Below are positions 26,901 to 35,318 of a DNA stretch of 64,000 nucleotides, piece by piece; positions within the stretch are counted from its first letter, which is position 1, and each line of letters opens with the position of its first letter. The translations under genes and the position numbers were made by a program. The notes beneath the pieces are model-generated. The model made no database searches, was not told the origin of the DNA, and saw only the letters and a list, made by a program, of their open reading frames with translations. This DNA is from Euzebya rosea (GTDB lineage Bacteria; Actinomycetota; Nitriliruptoria; Euzebyales; Euzebyaceae), in the NCBI RefSeq assembly GCF_003073135.1, contig NZ_PGDQ01000006.1:186001-250000 (forward strand), written 5' to 3'.

Positions 26901-29900
26901 ACGGCACCGCCATCGTCGGCGAACCGCTCGTGCTGACCGCCGAACGCCTGGTGGAGGAGTACGTCGACGGTGTGCTGACCGAAACGGCCGTCGACCCGCG
27001 GACCTGCGAGCTGACCAGCGCCGCCGAGCCGCAGCGCTGCGAGTTCGCCACCGAGGTCGGCGGCCGCTACCGGATCTCCGGCACCGTCACCGACGCCGAC
27101 GGCGGGACCAACCGCACCGAGTACGAGATGTGGGTCAGCGGCGCCGAGGCGGTCCCCACCCGCCGCATCGAGCAGGAGCAGCTGACGCTCATCCCGGCCC
27201 GGCAGGACTACGTGGTCGGGGACACCGCGGAGATCCTCGTGCCGGCCCCGTTCGGCCCGGCCACGGGCCTGGTCACCGTGACCCACAACGGCATCGCCAG
27301 CACCCGGGTGGTCGGCGTGACCGACGGCAGCGCCGTCGTCGAGATCCCGCTGGCCGACGACATGGTCCCCGGCATCACCGTCCAGGTCGACCTGGTCGGC
27401 GCGGCCCCACGGCTGCTGGACGACGGATCGCCCGCACCGGACCTGCCCGCCCGTCCCGCCTACGCCACGGGGTCGGTCCGGATCGACGTGCCGCCCACGT
27501 CGCGCACGCTGACCGTCGACGCCGTGCCCCGCGACACGGCGATCGTGCCCGGCGGCTCCACCGCGGTCGACGTGACCGTCACCGACGCCGCGGGCACTCC
27601 CGTCGAGGGCGCCGACCTGGCGGTCGTCGTGGTCGACGAGGCCGTCCTGTCGCTGATCGGCTACGACCTGGCCGATCCGGTCGCCACCTTCCACGGGGAC
27701 CTCTACACGTGGCTGGACAGCGAGTACCTGCGTCGCACGATCCTGCTGTCCCGGGCCGACACCCCCGTGCCCGCCGGGACCGATGGTGATCGCGAGGAAA
27801 GCGTCGCGGAGGGAGCCGAGGACGAGGCCCTCTTCGAGGTGACCGAGGACGCGGCGGCCGACACCGACGGCACCGCGGGAGGGGCGACGGCGGCGGCCGC
27901 GCCGTTGGCGGCGACCCCGGAGGGCGAGCAGGGGGGCGGTGCGCCGATCGAGGTGCGGTCCGACTTCGACGCCCTCGCCGTGTTCGCCCCGTCCGTCACG
28001 ACTGACGCGGCCGGGCGGGCAACGGTTGACGTCGACCTGCCCGACAACCTGACCCGCTACCGGATCCTCGCCGTGGCGGCGTCCGGCAACGACCGGTTCG
28101 GCAAGGGCGAGTCGACCCTGACCGCCCGGCTGCCGCTCCAGGTCCGCCCGTCCGCACCGCGCTTCGCCAACTTCGGTGATGCCTTCCAGCTGCCGGTCGT
28201 CCTGCAGAACCAGACCGATACCGACCTCACCGCCGACGTGGTCCTCGAGACCGCCAACCTCGCGGTCGAGGGTCCCGACGAGACCCGGACCGGCACCACC
28301 GTCACCGTCCCGGCGAACAACCGGGTCGAGGTGCGCTTCCCCGTGACCGCCGCCGACGCCGGCACCGCACGCTTCCGGGCCACCGCCGTCAGCAGCTCCG
28401 GCGATGGCGAGTCAGCGGACTCCGCCACCGTGTCGCTGCCCGTCCACACCCCGACCACCAGCGAGTCCTTCGCCACCTACGGGGTCGTCGACGAGGGTGC
28501 CGTCGCGCAGCCGCTCCTCACCCCCGACGGGGTCGTGCCGCAGTTCGGCGGGCTGGAGGTCACCACCTCCTCCACCGCCCTGCAGGCCCTCACCGACGCC
28601 GTGCTGTACCTGTCGGACTACCCCTACACCTCCAGCGACGCGTTCGCCTCCCGCATACTCGCCAGCGCTGCGCTGCGTGACGTGCTCGAGGCCTTCGAGG
28701 CCGAGCAGCTGCCGCCCGCCGCCGAGATCGAGCAGACCGTCGCCGCCGACATCGCCGGCCTCGTCGGCCTGCAGAACGACGACGGTGGCTGGCCCGTCTG
28801 GCAGCGCAACCGCCCGACCGAGCCGTACCACACCATCCAGGCCGCCCACGCGCTGATCGCTGCCCGCGACGCCGGCTACGACGTCCCGTCCGGCACCCTC
28901 GACCGGGCGCTCGAACGACTGCGCTCGATCGAGGCGGTCATCGACCCGGAGTGGAGCGAGACGACCCGGCAGACCATCCGCGCCTACGCCGTGCACGTCC
29001 GTGACCTGGCCGGCGACCGCGACCCGGGTCGTGCCGCGGAGGTGTACCGGGCGCTGGAGGGTGCGACCGGCGACGACGACACGCTGCCGCTGGACGCCAT
29101 CGCCTGGCTGTGGCCCGTCGTCGACGACGCCGACATCCGTGCCGCCATCGAGCGAACGTTCGCCAACCAGGTGACCGAGACGCCGTCGGCGGCGACGTTC
29201 GTGACCGGCTACGGCGAGGACGCCTACCTGGTGCTCGGCTCGGACCGTCGCACCGACGGGATCGTCCTCGACGCCTACCTCGACCAGCAGCCGGACAGCG
29301 ACCTGGTGCCCAAGATCGTCAACGGCCTGATCGCCAACCAGAAGCAGGGCCGCTGGGACAACGTGCAGGAGAACGCCTTCGTCCTGCTGGCGCTGAAGCG
29401 GTACTTCGACACCTTCGAGGCGACCACCCCTGACTTCGTGGCCCGCGTCTGGCTGGGTGACCTCTACGCCGCCGAGCACCCCTACCAGGGGCGCTCGACC
29501 GACTCCATGCTGACCGTCGTGCCGACCGCCGAGCTGCTGTCCCGCGAGGACCCGACGATCGTGCTGTCCAAGGACGGCGAGGGCCGGCTGTACTACCGGC
29601 TCGGCCTGCGGACGGCGCCGGATGACCTGCGCCTCGAACCACGCGACGAGGGCTTCGTCGTCGAGCGTGCCTACGAGGCCGTCGGCGACCCCGGTGACGT
29701 GGTGCTCGGCGACGACGGGACCTGGCGCATCCGCGCCGGGGCCGAGGTCCGGGTGCGACTGACCATGGTGGCCGACAGCCGACGGGTGAACATGGCGCTT
29801 GTCGACCCGCTGCCTGCGGGGCTGGAGATCGTCAACCCCGCGCTGGCGGCATCGCCCGCGCTGCCGCCGGAGCCGGAGGAGCCGAGCGACTTCCCCTCCC

Positions 29901-30151
29901 CGGGTGAGATCTGCTGTGACCTGTTCGACTCCATCGGCTGGTTCCCGACATGGTTCGACCACCAGAACCTTCGCGACGACCGGGCCGAGGCCTTCAGCGG
30001 CTACCTGCCTGCCGGCACCTACACCTACGACTACATCGCCCGTGCGACCACTCCCGGCACCTTCGTCGTCCCGCCGACGAAGGCCGAGGAGATCTACACC
30101 CCGGAGGTGTTCGGCCGGTCCGCCACCGACACCGTCGTGGTCGAGGGCTGA
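23951..30151 (+). CDS. Alpha-2-macroglobulin family protein lacking the thioester
   Basis: This 2066-residue protein begins with a membrane-anchor-like segment (LWPLFLSVFIALAVVATM) and has the MG-domain array of bacterial alpha-2-macroglobulins. A bait-like region lies near residues 1270-1330, followed by the ANA-type block IEVRSDFDALAVFAPSVTTD and VDLPDNLTRYRILAVA, and then the helical thioester-domain region. The thioester site, normally YPYGCxEQ, reads Y1557-PYTSSDA, so both Cys (Ser1561) and Gln (Ala1564) are gone. Such proteins could still trap proteases by bait cleavage without covalent linkage. The usual partner penicillin-binding protein PBP1C is not adjacent. The GTG at 23951 is taken as start; ATG 23975 is an alternative. 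Confidence 0.9.
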   Translation: MTTQRPLDMPTTTTRLRGLWPLFLSVFIALAVVATMCTVSGDDEDDVNDATAEDGTPAATDEDGQPLRVRLRQGQSVAQADDPVEVATGTPLEADRVDAIIDRLEPFGEEEGDRQAFNRPAETLPPPVAGQTVPTTFPPAGGDDAAAPDVPAGPLEVVRVQPEGEVDIAPSLSITFNQPMVPLATLEQLDAADVPVTVTPELDGRWRWIGTRTLRFEHTPGTIDRLPMATAFTVTVPAGTTSETGGTLAQDVTFDFATPAPTVEAFAPQGNSLVLQPTFVAVFDQVVDPAAVLDHLTLDADGTRPVRQATPEEIDADDTVRPIVDRALDGRWVAFRPVEPLPADTPLTVTFGEGMPSAEGPRTTAAEQRYSGRTFPPLRIVRTECGYGQGCRPGQPLLVEFSNPLDTAAFEPATVTVEPELRGATIGVQGNVIVVQGATEADTTYRVTVPASLRDDRGQVLGAEETREFDVGDPMPFLRRFDSDMVTVDPLAEQPSVSLVSAGHEDLRVVALDVEPDDWSRYIALDRWSDELTPPDFPVLFDRTVETGASDGTTVETIVDLSEAFPDGAGQALLYVEPNRTFPRDSEEYWNNLQMLVWVQATTVGIDAFADGEQLVVWTTDLRDGSPIAGAEVAHDGGTATTDADGLATFRLDSSGDPTITATVGDQTAVLGSGWRERWQAQPRNDVSRWYVFDDRGLYRPGETVRLKGWIRQLRLSGNADLVLPGDGASVDYQVFDGQYTEIGSGQVDLNALGAFDLAIELPAGANLGYGTIAFQLSGVPGLQDTFFEHPLRIEEFRRPEFEVATRAESPAPHVVTSPITVAAEATYFAGGGLPNAPVTWTVSHRDGTYEPPGWEGFSFGIFVPWWFVGGGSFGGRGFEAEFGAFEQDICCFPGGEETVERFEGVTDASGAHFLEIELEGDAPDQPTLVSANAAVEDVNRQAFASTTDLLVHAGQRYLGLRSDRAFVRQGDPIRMDAVLTDIDGTAIVGEPLVLTAERLVEEYVDGVLTETAVDPRTCELTSAAEPQRCEFATEVGGRYRISGTVTDADGGTNRTEYEMWVSGAEAVPTRRIEQEQLTLIPARQDYVVGDTAEILVPAPFGPATGLVTVTHNGIASTRVVGVTDGSAVVEIPLADDMVPGITVQVDLVGAAPRLLDDGSPAPDLPARPAYATGSVRIDVPPTSRTLTVDAVPRDTAIVPGGSTAVDVTVTDAAGTPVEGADLAVVVVDEAVLSLIGYDLADPVATFHGDLYTWLDSEYLRRTILLSRADTPVPAGTDGDREESVAEGAEDEALFEVTEDAAADTDGTAGGATAAAAPLAATPEGEQGGGAPIEVRSDFDALAVFAPSVTTDAAGRATVDVDLPDNLTRYRILAVAASGNDRFGKGESTLTARLPLQVRPSAPRFANFGDAFQLPVVLQNQTDTDLTADVVLETANLAVEGPDETRTGTTVTVPANNRVEVRFPVTAADAGTARFRATAVSSSGDGESADSATVSLPVHTPTTSESFATYGVVDEGAVAQPLLTPDGVVPQFGGLEVTTSSTALQALTDAVLYLSDYPYTSSDAFASRILASAALRDVLEAFEAEQLPPAAEIEQTVAADIAGLVGLQNDDGGWPVWQRNRPTEPYHTIQAAHALIAARDAGYDVPSGTLDRALERLRSIEAVIDPEWSETTRQTIRAYAVHVRDLAGDRDPGRAAEVYRALEGATGDDDTLPLDAIAWLWPVVDDADIRAAIERTFANQVTETPSAATFVTGYGEDAYLVLGSDRRTDGIVLDAYLDQQPDSDLVPKIVNGLIANQKQGRWDNVQENAFVLLALKRYFDTFEATTPDFVARVWLGDLYAAEHPYQGRSTDSMLTVVPTAELLSREDPTIVLSKDGEGRLYYRLGLRTAPDDLRLEPRDEGFVVERAYEAVGDPGDVVLGDDGTWRIRAGAEVRVRLTMVADSRRVNMALVDPLPAGLEIVNPALAASPALPPEPEEPSDFPSPGEICCDLFDSIGWFPTWFDHQNLRDDRAEAFSGYLPAGTYTYDYIARATTPGTFVVPPTKAEEIYTPEVFGRSATDTVVVEG

Positions 30152-30197
30152 CCGTAGGGGAAACCCCCCATGTCCCCGAGATCGGGTGGGGGCCAGC

Positions 30198-31202
30198 ATG
30201 CACGGCATGCGCGACTCACAGACCATGAAGGCGATCGTCCAGCAGGGCTACGGCGGACCGGAGGTGCTCGACCTCCAGGCCGTGGACGTCCCGGTCCCCC
30301 GACCGACCGAGGTGCTGGTCCGGCAGCAGGCCACCAGCCTGCAGCCGCTGGACTGGCACTACATGCGGGGCACACCCCTGTTCCTCCGGCTCGTCGCAGG
30401 TCTGCGAGGACCGCGGGACCGGCCGATCCCCGGTGCGGACGTGTCGGGCACCGTGGAGGCGGTCGGCGACGCCGTCACCGACCTGCAGCCGGGCGACCCG
30501 GTCCTCGGGGCAGCGCCCGGTGGGACGCTGGCCGAGCTGGTCGCGGTCGAGGCGGCCCGGCTCGTGCGTCGACCGCCCAACGTCACCGTCGAGGAAGCCG
30601 GCGGGGTGGGGGTCGCCGCCTTCACGGCGCTGCAGGCACTGCAGCGTCACGGTCGGCTGGCCGCCGGTGAGCGGGTGATCGTCGTCGGTGCCTCCGGTGG
30701 TGTCGGCACGTTCGCCGTGCAGATGGCCCGTGCGCTCGGCGGCCGGGTGACCGCCGTGTGCAGCGACCGCAACGCCGAGCTGGTGCGAGGGCTGGGCGCC
30801 GAGGAGGTCGTCGACTACCGGACCCAGGACCTCGCCGGGCTGGGGCCGCGCTTCGACCTGGTCGTGCAGATCGCCGGCGCCCAGCCGCTGGGGGAGTACA
30901 TGGGCCTGCTGGCGCCCGGCGGCCGGTACGTGATGGTCGGCTCGGACGAGGACGGCGCCCTCCTCGGCCCTGCGGTACGGGCCCTCCGGGTCGTCCTCCG
31001 CAACCGCTTCTCATCCCACGACCTGGTCACGTTCACCGCCGACGAGTCGGTGCGGGAGGACCTCCTGACCATCACCGGCTGGCTGGCCGACGGGTCGGTC
31101 CGCACCGTCATCGACCGCACCTTCTCGCTGGCCGACGCGGCCGCAGCCATGACGCACAGCGAGTCGGGCCGGGCCCGCGGCAAAGTGATCATCACCATCT
31201 GA
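30198..31202 (+). CDS. Zinc-independent MDR-type NADP-dependent oxidoreductase (quinone oxidoreductase-like)
   Basis: This 334-residue member of the medium-chain dehydrogenase/reductase superfamily has a GroES-like N-terminal half (MKAIVQQGYGGPEVLDL, IPGADVSGTVEAVG, LQPGDPVLG) and a Rossmann half with VIVVGASGGVGTFAVQMARALG. It has no structural zinc Cys cluster, consistent with the QOR/zeta-crystallin branch, which reduces quinones or enals with NADPH. ATG 30198 has a GGTGGGGG element just upstream; ATG 30225 (MKAIVQ) matches typical family N-termini. It begins 46 nt after the macroglobulin gene and could share its transcript. The substrate is unknown. Confidence 0.9.
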   Translation: MHGMRDSQTMKAIVQQGYGGPEVLDLQAVDVPVPRPTEVLVRQQATSLQPLDWHYMRGTPLFLRLVAGLRGPRDRPIPGADVSGTVEAVGDAVTDLQPGDPVLGAAPGGTLAELVAVEAARLVRRPPNVTVEEAGGVGVAAFTALQALQRHGRLAAGERVIVVGASGGVGTFAVQMARALGGRVTAVCSDRNAELVRGLGAEEVVDYRTQDLAGLGPRFDLVVQIAGAQPLGEYMGLLAPGGRYVMVGSDEDGALLGPAVRALRVVLRNRFSSHDLVTFTADESVREDLLTITGWLADGSVRTVIDRTFSLADAAAAMTHSESGRARGKVIITI

Positions 31203-31319
31203 CTCGTCGGGGACCGTGCGTCCACGTCCGCGGTCGAGGGTCGGAACGAGAACAGGTCGGTCGGCGACACTGGGGCCGGTCACCACCACCCGGTCCGTCC
31301 GCAGGGGAGCAGCCACGTC

Positions 31320-32432
31320 ATGACCACCCACGATGTCGTCGTCCTGGGCGCCGGTGCGATGGGGCTGGCGACGGCGCACGCCCTGGCCGGCCGGGGCCGA
31401 CGGGTGGCCCTCGTCGAGCGCTTCGAGCCCGGCCACGCGCGCGGATCCAGCCATGCCACCGCCCGGGTCTTCCGCCTGGGCTACGAGGACGCCGACTACA
31501 TCGCCCTGGCCCGTGCGGCGCTGCCGCGCTGGCGGGACCTCGAGGCACGCACCGGGGCCAGCTTGCTGGAGCTGACGGGGGTCGTCGACCACGGTCCTGC
31601 CGATGCCATCGCGCCGATCACCGACGCCTTCGTCGCCAACGACGTGGAGCACGAGGTGCTGGACCCCGAGCGGGCGGCCGCGCGGTGGCCGGGGATGCGC
31701 TTCGACGCCGCCGTCGTGCATCACCCGACCGGCGGCCGTGTCGCGGCACAGCGCACCCTCGACGTGCTGCTGCAGCGGACACGACAGCACGGTGCCGACG
31801 TCCGGGTTGCCACGGCCGTGGTGGGCGTCGACGTGGGCGACGGTGGGGTGGCGGTCCGCCTCGACGACGGCAGCGTGCTCCGGGCCGACCGGATCGTCAG
31901 CACCGTCGGCGCGTGGACCCAGAAGGTGCTGGATGGAGTCGTGGCGCTGCCGCCCATGCAGGTCAGCGCCGAGCAGCCGATGTTCTTCCGCCCGGTCGTG
32001 CGCCATCCGGGGGAGTGGCTGCCGGCCGTGCACCGGGGGGTCGAGGACGTCTACCTGTTCGGTGTGCCCGGCGAGGGGGTCAAGGTGTCGGAGCACTACC
32101 GACCCGAATGGCTGGACCCCGACGACCGACCCTTCGACGAGGACACCGCCGCCACCGCACGCCTGGCCGACTACATCCGCCGGTGGCTGCCGGGGATCGA
32201 TCCGACGCCGGTCAGCATGACCCGCTGCCTGTACACCACGACGCCGGACCGGGACTTCGTGCTGGACCGCGTGGACCGGGTCGTCATCGGCGCCGGGTTC
32301 AGCGGCCACGGCTTCAAGTTCACGCCCGCCATCGGGGAGGTCCTCGCCGACCTCGCCGAGGGCGCCAGCCAGTCCATCGAACGGTTCCGGATCAGGGCAG
32401 GCACGAGGACCGCTGGGTCCGGGGTCAAGTAG
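31320..32432 (+). CDS. solA: Sarcosine oxidase / N-methyltryptophan oxidase-like flavoprotein
   Basis: This 370-residue flavoenzyme of the monomeric sarcosine oxidase family oxidises N-methyl amines or amino acids to produce formaldehyde and hydrogen peroxide. The N-terminal dinucleotide motif VVVLGAGAMGLATAHALAGR is followed by the family sequence RGSSHATARVFRLGYED. The Cys of MTRCLYTTTPDRDFVLD is at the position of the residue that binds FAD covalently in this family, and IGAGFSGHGFKFTPAIGE completes the C-terminal FAD site. The start follows GGGGAG. It is a single gene. The substrate (sarcosine, N-methyltryptophan or another secondary amine) is not determined, so the symbol is only a family label. 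Confidence 0.88.
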   Translation: MTTHDVVVLGAGAMGLATAHALAGRGRRVALVERFEPGHARGSSHATARVFRLGYEDADYIALARAALPRWRDLEARTGASLLELTGVVDHGPADAIAPITDAFVANDVEHEVLDPERAAARWPGMRFDAAVVHHPTGGRVAAQRTLDVLLQRTRQHGADVRVATAVVGVDVGDGGVAVRLDDGSVLRADRIVSTVGAWTQKVLDGVVALPPMQVSAEQPMFFRPVVRHPGEWLPAVHRGVEDVYLFGVPGEGVKVSEHYRPEWLDPDDRPFDEDTAATARLADYIRRWLPGIDPTPVSMTRCLYTTTPDRDFVLDRVDRVVIGAGFSGHGFKFTPAIGEVLADLAEGASQSIERFRIRAGTRTAGSGVK

Positions 32433-32462
32433 GCGCTGGCGAGCGGCCCGTGTCGATCGCCG

Positions 32463-33488
32463 TCAGGCAAGCCGTGCCAACCATCTCCCCTTGTCGGTGT
32501 CGCTGGCGAAGCTGTGCTCGATGGAGTTGCGGGCCAGTCGGGCCATGCCGTCCATGTCCAGGTCACACCACTCCCACGCGCGCTGGTACTCCTCCAGCAG
32601 CGAGGTCCGGAACAGGGGCGGGTCGTCGCTGGCCAACGTGACCGTGATCCCGGCCTCGAGCATGCGGCGCAGGGGATGGGCCGCCGGGGACGCGACGGCG
32701 TTCAGGGCCAGGTTCGAGCCCGGGGCCACGTCGCAGGGGATGCCCCGCTCGACGAGCAGCGCGACGACGTCCGGGTCGTCGACCACGCCGATCCCGTGCT
32801 GGATACGGCGTGCGCCGAATCGCTCGACGGCGTGCCGCACCTCCCACGGGTCGCCGTGCTCGGCGGCATGGGCCACCCCCGGGATGCCGAGCGACTCGGC
32901 CCGGCGGTAGATGGCCTCGAAGTCCTGCGTCGGCCACGACTCAGCCGGACCGCCCATGCCGATCGCGACGACGTGGTCGAGGTCGTGGGCGAACACCTCC
33001 TCCATCGCCTCGGCGCAGACCTCGGCTCCGAGGTGCGGGGAGATGTCGGGGATCAGCCCCCAGGAGATCCCCGTCCGGCCAGCCGCACGCTGGCACCCCT
33101 CGACGATGCCGTCGTGGATGGGGGCCCACGCCTTGCCGCCCTCGGCGATGTGGCCGGTCGCCGACACGTGCAGCTCGACGTGGACCGCACCCTGGGCATG
33201 TGCGGCGTCGAGGTAGCGCTCGGCGATCGTGGCGAAGTCCTCGGGTTCGCGCAGCAGCTCCAGCACGGCGAAGTACCGCTCGAGGAACATCGGGAAGTCC
33301 TCGAAGCGATACCAGTCCTGCACCCCCTCGACGGTGTCGGCGGGCGGCCGGGCGCCGTGCCGCTCGGCCAGCTCCAGCAGGGTCGCCGGATCGACGGTCC
33401 CCTCGAGGTGGACGTGCAGCTCGGCCTTCGGCAGCGCACGCACCTCCTCGAGCGGAAACGGACGGGTCGAGGACTGGCTGGTGGTCAT
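32463..33488 (-). CDS. add: Adenosine deaminase
   Basis: This 341-residue TIM-barrel metalloenzyme deaminates adenosine (and deoxyadenosine) to inosine in purine salvage. Zinc and catalytic residues are present: PKAELHVHLEGT (two His), HAAEHGD (His and Glu), IQHGIGVVDDP (His) and TLASDDPPLF (Asp-Asp). Bacterial add and adenine or 6-aminodeoxyfutalosine deaminases share this fold, so the exact substrate is an inference. I chose the ATG at 33488, since upstream sequence in the same frame is non-homologous. It is leftward, convergent with the SolA-like gene and divergent from the KhtT-like gene. Confidence 0.88.
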   Translation of the reverse strand: MTTSQSSTRPFPLEEVRALPKAELHVHLEGTVDPATLLELAERHGARPPADTVEGVQDWYRFEDFPMFLERYFAVLELLREPEDFATIAERYLDAAHAQGAVHVELHVSATGHIAEGGKAWAPIHDGIVEGCQRAAGRTGISWGLIPDISPHLGAEVCAEAMEEVFAHDLDHVVAIGMGGPAESWPTQDFEAIYRRAESLGIPGVAHAAEHGDPWEVRHAVERFGARRIQHGIGVVDDPDVVALLVERGIPCDVAPGSNLALNAVASPAAHPLRRMLEAGITVTLASDDPPLFRTSLLEEYQRAWEWCDLDMDGMARLARNSIEHSFASDTDKGRWLARLA

Positions 33489-33591
33489 GGCGGGATCGTA
33501 GGGTCGGGTGCGCCGGCGGGGAACACCCCAGCAGGTCCCGGCGTTCCAGATGTCCACATCGACGACCGCCACGAGGCGGGAGGAGCAGCAC

Positions 33592-34071
33592 ATGCCCAAC
33601 ATCCGCGAGGTCACCCTGCCGGGCGTCGGCGTCCGGTACGAGTTCGCGACCGAGGCCGGTGAGCAGGTCGGCGTCATCGCCCACCGGGGCGGCTGGAAGG
33701 AGCTGCTGGTCTACGACGCCGACGACCCCGACCGCTGCCGGACGGTGCTGCACATGACCGCCGACGAGACACGTGCCCTCGGCGAGCTGATGGGTGCGTC
33801 GACGGTCAGCCAGGTCGCCACCGCGATCGAGCAGGACATCCAGGGCCTCACGATCGCGTGGCTGCGGATCGCCCAGGGGTCGACGTCGGTCGGCCGGACC
33901 ATCGGTGACCTGCACGTCCGCAGCCGGACGGGGGTCTCGATCGTCGCCGTCGTCCGCGGCGAGGAGACGATCCCCTCGCCCGAGCCGGACTTCGCGTTCG
34001 CGGTCGGCGACATGGCGGTGGCGGTCGGCACCCCCGACGGCGTCCGACAGGTCCGCGACCTCCTCGCGTGA
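33592..34071 (+). CDS. KhtT-like regulatory subunit of a K+/H+ antiporter (TrkA-C domain)
   Basis: This 159-residue cytosolic protein has an N-terminal segment like Bacillus KhtT (REVTLPGVGVRYEF, VGVIAHRGGWKELLVY) and a C-terminal TrkA-C/RCK_C domain (LRIAQGSTSVGRTIGDLHVR, VSIVAVVRGEETIPSP, FAVGDMAVAVGTPDGV). KhtT binds nucleotides such as c-di-AMP and gates the antiporter KhtU. AGGAG at 33581 supports the ATG at 33592. The stop overlaps the next gene's GTG (GTGA), so the two subunits are translationally coupled. Confidence 0.88.
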   Translation: MPNIREVTLPGVGVRYEFATEAGEQVGVIAHRGGWKELLVYDADDPDRCRTVLHMTADETRALGELMGASTVSQVATAIEQDIQGLTIAWLRIAQGSTSVGRTIGDLHVRSRTGVSIVAVVRGEETIPSPEPDFAFAVGDMAVAVGTPDGVRQVRDLLA

Positions 34072-35318
34072 CGGTCGTCCTCGCAGCGGTCGGCGCCGAC
34101 GTGGCGCTGGCCTTCGTGGAGATCGGCCTGCTGGCACTGGTCCTGGCGTTCCTCGCCCGTGTCGCCTCCAGGCTGGGTATCACCGCGGTGCCGTTCTACC
34201 TGCTGGCCGGCCTCGGGCTCGGCGAGGGCGGGATCGCCGACATCGGGGTCGCGGAGGGGTTCGTCGAGCTCGGTGCCGAGATCGGCGTCCTCATGCTCCT
34301 GCTCACGCTGGGGCTGGAGTACAGCTCCGACGAGCTTCGCTCAGGGCTCCGCGGAGGCGGTGTCCCGGGGGCTGTTGACGCGCTGCTGGGATTCACCCCC
34401 GGCCTGGTCGCCGGGCTCCTGCTGGGCTGGGCGGTCCCTGCGGCCGTGCTGCTCGGCGGCGTCACCTGGATCAGCTCCTCCGGGGTGATCTCCAAGGTCC
34501 TCAGCGACCTCGACCGGCTGGGCTACCGCGAGACGCCGTCGGTCCTCAACCTGCTGGTCATCGAGGACCTGGCGATGGCGGTCTACCTGCCCATCGTGGC
34601 TGCCGTCGTGGCCGGCGAGGACATGATGTCGACGGCCACGACCGTCGCGATCGCCCTGGTCACCGTCGGGGTCGTGCTGTGGGTCGCCATGTCCTACGGC
34701 CACCTGATGAGCGTCCGGCTGGACCGCGGCAACAACGAGGCCCTGCTGCTCGCGGTGTTCGGACTGACCCTCGTCGTCGGGGGCCTGGCCCAGCAGCTGC
34801 AGATCTCCGCGGCGATCGGGGCGTTCCTCGTCGGACTTGCCCTCTCCGGCCCCGTGCAGGAGCGGGCCAGCGAACTCATCGAACCGTTGCGTGACCTGTT
34901 CGCCGCGATGTTCTTCCTCTTCTTCGCCTTCCAGATCGATCCGGGGGACCTGCCGGCGGCGATGGTGCCGGCCGCGCTCCTGCTGCTGGTGACCGGGGCG
35001 GGGAAGATGGCGACCGGCTGGGTCGCGGCGAAGCGGATCGGCGCCAGCACACGCGGACGCGTGCGGGCCGGTGCGGCGTTGATCGCCCGTGGCGAGTTCT
35101 CCATCGTCATCGCCTCGCTGGGGATCGGCCTGGCCGACGGTGCCCAGCTGGGCATCATCGCCGCGGCCTACGTGCTGCTCACGGCGGTGGCCGGTCCGGT
35201 CCTCGCCAAGAACGCCGACGCGCTGCACGACCTGGTGTTCCGGCGACGTCCTCAGTCCACGACCGCGGGTGCGGCTGCGTCGGCGTCGTCGACCCAGGAA
35301 GCCGGGTCGACGTTGTAG
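34068..35318 (+). CDS. KhtU-like cation:proton antiporter membrane subunit
   Basis: This 416-residue protein has about 12-13 membrane helices of the CPA2 family. Recognisable elements are AGLGLGEGGIADIG, GVLMLLLTLGLEYSS, GVTWISSSGVISKVL, NLLVIEDLAMAVYLP (the Asp-containing transport motif), ISAAIGAFLVGLALSG and GAALIARGEFSIVIA. Together with the preceding KhtT-like subunit it should expel K+ in exchange for H+, for pH or potassium homeostasis. The GTG start overlaps the upstream stop. The 3' end overlaps the convergent MtfA-like gene by 67 bp. Confidence 0.9.
   Translation: MTVVLAAVGADVALAFVEIGLLALVLAFLARVASRLGITAVPFYLLAGLGLGEGGIADIGVAEGFVELGAEIGVLMLLLTLGLEYSSDELRSGLRGGGVPGAVDALLGFTPGLVAGLLLGWAVPAAVLLGGVTWISSSGVISKVLSDLDRLGYRETPSVLNLLVIEDLAMAVYLPIVAAVVAGEDMMSTATTVAIALVTVGVVLWVAMSYGHLMSVRLDRGNNEALLLAVFGLTLVVGGLAQQLQISAAIGAFLVGLALSGPVQERASELIEPLRDLFAAMFFLFFAFQIDPGDLPAAMVPAALLLLVTGAGKMATGWVAAKRIGASTRGRVRAGAALIARGEFSIVIASLGIGLADGAQLGIIAAAYVLLTAVAGPVLAKNADALHDLVFRRRPQSTTAGAAASASSTQEAGSTL

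Noticed and set aside
23588-27694. A 1368-codon leftward open frame
   Set aside because: Antisense to the alpha-2-macroglobulin gene, whose domains are clear. The frame is rich in Gly, Asp, Val and Gln and has no motifs.
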